Shown here one piece after another: positions 61,530-64,000 of a stretch of 64,000 nt of DNA. Where the stretch lies: positions 2,046,001 to 2,110,000 of the forward strand of contig NZ_UHIL01000001.1 in assembly GCF_900460535.1 (NCBI RefSeq), in the 5' to 3' direction. The translations under genes and the position numbers were made by a program. Below the pieces are notes generated by a model. That model saw only the letters and a program-made list of their open reading frames with translations, was not told the DNA's origin and did no database searches. Each line of letters starts with the position of its first letter. The first letter of the stretch is position 1. The stretch is from Vibrio parahaemolyticus (GTDB lineage Bacteria; Pseudomonadota; Gammaproteobacteria; Enterobacterales; Vibrionaceae).

Positions 61530-62222
61530 GCTTACAAACTTAACCTTGTCGTTGTATTCTTTGAATTCTTTTTGGACAGCCAATCCGTCAATAGACTTAA
61601 ATTGTGTATTTTGATTAGCATCAGAAACTAGTTGGTTTGCACGAATTCTCAACTCACGATCATCTGTGATCAATAGTAAGTTATTGTACTCATCAGTTGC
61701 TTTTATTAGTAATTTTATAATCTCTGGGTCAGCATAAGCTTCTTTTTCAGCGTCAAATCCTAACGGAATGATTTTGATGACATTAGAGTTTTGTAACCTT
61801 TCAATTCGGCTGAGAGCACACCTTGCCAACTTGCTCTTAACATTACCGTAAGGCAGGTTTTTCAAATTCACAATCTCATCAAACTGCACCTGTGGGATTT
61901 TGATTACATTGTTCGATTTACTTAAATATGACTCTAATGAATTAAATAGGTCATCATAGTCATAGTTCATCCAAATATTTGAATCAATCACCACTAAGTC
62001 ACTAAGCCTCTCATCCCACTGACTCTCAAAACTTTTAATAAACAAGTTAGCCCTGCTTAAAGCTTCTTGGTGACGTCGAGCCTCATCAGCTTTTTCTTGA
62101 GCTTGCTTTCGTACCTCTTCTGCTTCTGCTTTTTCCTTTTCTTCTTCAGTATAATCGTAATACTTCTTGCCACCGTAAGCTGCAGCGACTAAAGCCGCAG
62201 CACCAATAATGATAGGTATCAT
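61527..62222 (-). CDS. Membrane-anchored PIN-domain protein
   Basis: 231 residues: N-terminal transmembrane helix (IPIIIGAAALVAAAYGG), a 40-residue charged coiled coil (TEEEKEKAEAEEVRKQAQEKADEARRHQEALSRA), then a PIN domain. The acidic residues are Asp in VVIDSNIWMN (residue 79), Glu in QFDEIV, Asp in ADPEII and the Asp pair in LLITDDRELRIRA. PIN domains are Mg-dependent ribonucleases. Membrane tethering without an adjacent antitoxin is unlike VapBC. Ends in attC 75. Confidence 0.8.
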   Translation of the reverse strand: MIPIIIGAAALVAAAYGGKKYYDYTEEEKEKAEAEEVRKQAQEKADEARRHQEALSRANLFIKSFESQWDERLSDLVVIDSNIWMNYDYDDLFNSLESYLSKSNNVIKIPQVQFDEIVNLKNLPYGNVKSKLARCALSRIERLQNSNVIKIIPLGFDAEKEAYADPEIIKLLIKATDEYNNLLLITDDRELRIRANQLVSDANQNTQFKSIDGLAVQKEFKEYNDKVKFVS

Positions 62223-62265
62223 TTCTTCTTCCTTTTAATAAATATCAGATTACTCTCTGTAAGCT

Positions 62266-62385
62266 AACGCCGCATTAAGGGGTGAACAACGCCACCGACC
62301 AACCTAAACCATTGTGCCGTAAACACTAAAACTGATTCAAACCAAAACTGCCAAGCGTTGTGAATCCCTCTTGAATGCTTTGTTA
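62266..62385 (-). repeat. attC site 76
   Basis: 120 bp; outer stem GCATT/AATGC. Confidence 0.9.
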
Positions 62386-62747
62386 GTTGCCAAACCTAAA
62401 GCTTTGATTTGAAGTTGATTGCCGTTTTGCCAACACTAGCTTTATGTGTATTGATAGACTCAAATCAGGCGCAGCTTCAAAGCGCCTGTCACTGAAACCA
62501 CTTGGAACTCAAAGCGCCGCAGAAAACGAACCAACAACACCAAAAAGCTCTTTTAGACAGACAATGTCACCGAGCTGACTTTCAACAAGTAAATCGACTT
62601 CTGAAACGGCAAACCAAACTAGGAAAAGAACGAAGCTCAATTTCCGCGAACCAAGATTCCGAAGTTCGAAGTGCAGAATCGAGCAAAGCACACGAACGAT
62701 TAGACCTAAACACTCTGTTTTAGCCGCGATTTTCCTCGTTGGCAACT
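62386..62747 (-). repeat. Family A non-coding cassette
   Basis: 362 bp with TTGCCAA / TTGGCAAC ends. Hairpin AGGCGC-AGCTTCAAA-GCGCCT. The segment around 62510-62570 is nearly the same as in 13440-13803; the right third differs. Confidence 0.7.
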
Positions 62748-62866
62748 AACGCCCTGTTAAGGTGTGAGCAACGCAATACCGAAGCCCCCGCATACCACCT
62801 TAAACACTAAACGCAACGCATAGCAAAAATGCCACGCGTTGCGAATCACTCTTAAACAGTTTGTTA
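62748..62866 (-). repeat. attC site 77
   Basis: 119 bp; outer stem CTGTT/AACAG; supplies the TAA of the 45-aa gene. Confidence 0.92.
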
Positions 62867-63001
62867 GCCATCTTTCTTACCACCTCCGGATGACTTGGGC
62901 GGTTTTACAGGGGGCATTGGTGTTCCAACTTTCATATTAGGTAGATTACGTCCTGTATTTGGTACAATGACTCGACCTTTACCTTGAGGTTTATCTGACA
63001 T
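62864..63001 (-). CDS. 45-residue basic Pro/Gly-rich protein, partner of SLATT-like gene
   Basis: Too short for the usual ORF cut-off. It reads MSDKPQGKGRVIVPNTGRNL, then PNMKVGTPMPPVKPPKSSGG, then GKKDG. GGAG lies eight bases before ATG 63001. It starts two bases after the stop of the upstream SLATT-like gene and ends exactly on the attC TAA. No Cys, no membrane segment; likely unstructured, nucleotide- or membrane-interacting, but unknown. Tight coupling suggests a two-component unit. Confidence 0.72.
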   Translation of the reverse strand: MSDKPQGKGRVIVPNTGRNLPNMKVGTPMPPVKPPKSSGGGKKDG

Positions 63002-63003
63002 GT

Positions 63004-63501
63004 TTACGCTCCAAGATAGTTTTCAGTGAAATATTCATCTGCTGCATTTTCAGCGGCTGCTTTTAGTTTGTTCTTTCGCGGTAAAACAATACCATTCAAA
63101 CTTGCCCTTTCAGCCGATAAGATACGACCTTTTAAACGAACTGTTTCTTCATGAATTTCTTCTTCAGTTAACAAGCCCTCTGATACTTTGTACCAAATAG
63201 TCTCAGCTTCTAGGAAGATAGCTTGAACTTGATTATTTAGCTCAGACACTGCTTTTAAGCGTTTTCGATACGGCAAAAATGGTTTAATTGCAGTGATCAC
63301 CTGTGACAAAGCAATTATGCAAGCCCATACCATTTGATGCTCTTTCCAAAGAGCCCAGGTAGCAATACTTGCTGATGACGCAATAGCCATGAATATACTC
63401 AAAGCTTTATCTGTCCATTCATCCTTTGCCGCGTACCCGTGAAGGTATGCAATTTGCGCTTTAAGTTCTTTCAGTAAATTCCAATATCGTAACTGATACA
63501 A
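63004..63501 (-). CDS. SLATT-like two-helix membrane protein
   Basis: 165 residues: cytoplasmic N-terminal helix (LLKELKAQIAYLHGYAAKDEWTDKALSIF), two transmembrane helices (about 32-50 and 54-72), then a helical C-terminus (RLKAVSELNNQVQAIFLEAETIWYKVSEGLLTEEEIHEETVRLKGRIL). This is the layout of SLATT proteins, predicted pore-forming effectors of nucleotide-signalling conflict systems. No cyclase or sensor gene is adjacent. The start is TTG 63501 with AGGAGG eight bases upstream. Confidence 0.72.
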   Translation of the reverse strand: MYQLRYWNLLKELKAQIAYLHGYAAKDEWTDKALSIFMAIASSASIATWALWKEHQMVWACIIALSQVITAIKPFLPYRKRLKAVSELNNQVQAIFLEAETIWYKVSEGLLTEEEIHEETVRLKGRILSAERASLNGIVLPRKNKLKAAAENAADEYFTENYLGA

Positions 63502-63523
63502 CTAGGTTTCCTCCTTGATGGCT

Positions 63524-63643
63524 AACGCCCTGCTAAGGGGTGAGCAACGCAAATACCGATGCTTCCGCACACCACTTTTATCACTAAAATCAACGCATAG
63601 TAAAAATGCCACGCGTTGCGAATCCCTCTTGAGCAGTTTGTTA
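63524..63643 (-). repeat. attC site 78
   Basis: 120 bp; outer stem CTGCT/AGCAG; one extra A in the left inner arm (AACGCAAATACC). Rightmost attC in the window. Confidence 0.9.
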
Positions 63644-63645
63644 GC

Positions 63646-63987
63646 TTAAATTATGTAGCACCAAACCACGCCACCCCAAAACAGAATATTTAGTGTCCAA
63701 ACCATTATGCTTTGAACTGGGAACATATGAAAAACTAACTGGGGGCATGCTTTTAGCTCACTTGGAGAAAACAGCATTTGAGGTTGAAAATCCCAACTAG
63801 TAGCTAAACGACAACCTCGTTTGAATCGAGGATGATTAACCAAATATTCTGCGTAGGATGAATAAATTGTCCATAAGCCCAAAAAGCCAAATAACTCAAT
63901 TAGAGAGATCACTTCCAAGCTAAATGGCAATAGTGAAGGTCCACCAATGAGTATAATTGCTACAAATATCCATTTTTTGTTTCTCAT
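63646..63987 (-). CDS. Small membrane protein, unknown function (copy 2)
   Basis: 113 residues, duplicate of 12950-13291 with about eight substitutions (for example GVVWCYII for GALAWCYII-type end, ELFGF for ELLGF). Same ribosome site and attC-proximal layout. The cassette continues to the right edge of the window. Confidence 0.65.
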   Translation of the reverse strand: MRNKKWIFVAIILIGGPSLLPFSLEVISLIELFGFLGLWTIYSSYAEYLVNHPRFKRGCRLATSWDFQPQMLFSPSELKACPQLVFHMFPVQSIMVWTLNILFWGGVVWCYII

Positions 63988-64000
63988 TACACATCCTTGT

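Noticed and set aside
5591..64000. CRISPR array interpretation of the regular repeats
   Set aside because: Repeats are about 120 bp, imperfectly palindromic with variable stems, spaced by whole genes; they are attC sites.
63988..64000. Integron integrase (intI) in the window
   Set aside because: No IntI-type gene seen; the only tyrosine recombinase has a DUF4102 arm domain and belongs to the inserted element. intI is expected to the right of the window.

Overview
The window looks like a Vibrio chromosome, probably of the Harveyi clade or V. alginolyticus type. That is inferred from the VCR/VPR-like attC repeats, the cassette repertoire and the AT-rich base composition. It contains the distal part of a large sedentary chromosomal integron (superintegron) next to a putrescine-degradation locus.

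Left flank (1-5590). The 5' end of a puuR-like regulator and puuD lie on the minus strand. They diverge from puuA and an NhaC-family antiporter on the plus strand, which end at a clear terminator. A small membrane protein and a DUF3291 protein follow.

Cassette array (5591-64000). I count 78 attC sites, one of them split. All read on the minus strand: TAACAA box on the right in + coordinates, GGCGTT box on the left. The integrase and the cassette promoter should therefore lie beyond the right edge of the window, and the left end is the oldest, distal end. Most cassettes carry one minus-strand gene: GNAT acetyltransferases, HIT, VOC, SnoaL-like, LysE/RhtB exporters, RidA, GrpB, DUF695, DUF2867, NIPSNAP, lipoproteins and unknowns. 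About a quarter carry no convincing gene and fall into a few dispersed families (A-E). Only three cassettes are coded on the plus strand: two type II toxin-antitoxin pairs and an AAA ATPase plus coiled-coil membrane protein pair. Candidate conflict or defence genes are the SEFIR, membrane-PIN, SLATT plus small protein, AAA/coiled-coil, PD-(D/E)XK-like, HExxH and KilA-N cassettes. Several cassettes occur two or three times, including an identical HIT cassette 20.6 kb apart.

Two mobile elements interrupt the array. An IS3-family element (6053-7295) joins pieces of two different cassettes. A 9.85-kb integrative element (about 28125-37982) sits inside an attC site, flanked by a 10-bp direct repeat derived from that attC. 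It encodes a tyrosine integrase, an AlpA-like regulator, a VapE-like ATPase and several unknowns. Its cargo is eptA-dgkA (lipid A phosphoethanolamine modification plus diacylglycerol recycling) divergent from a PepSY protein and cytochrome b561, with a perfect PmrA-type box between them. Paired TGTAGC repeats at both ends look like integrase arm sites.
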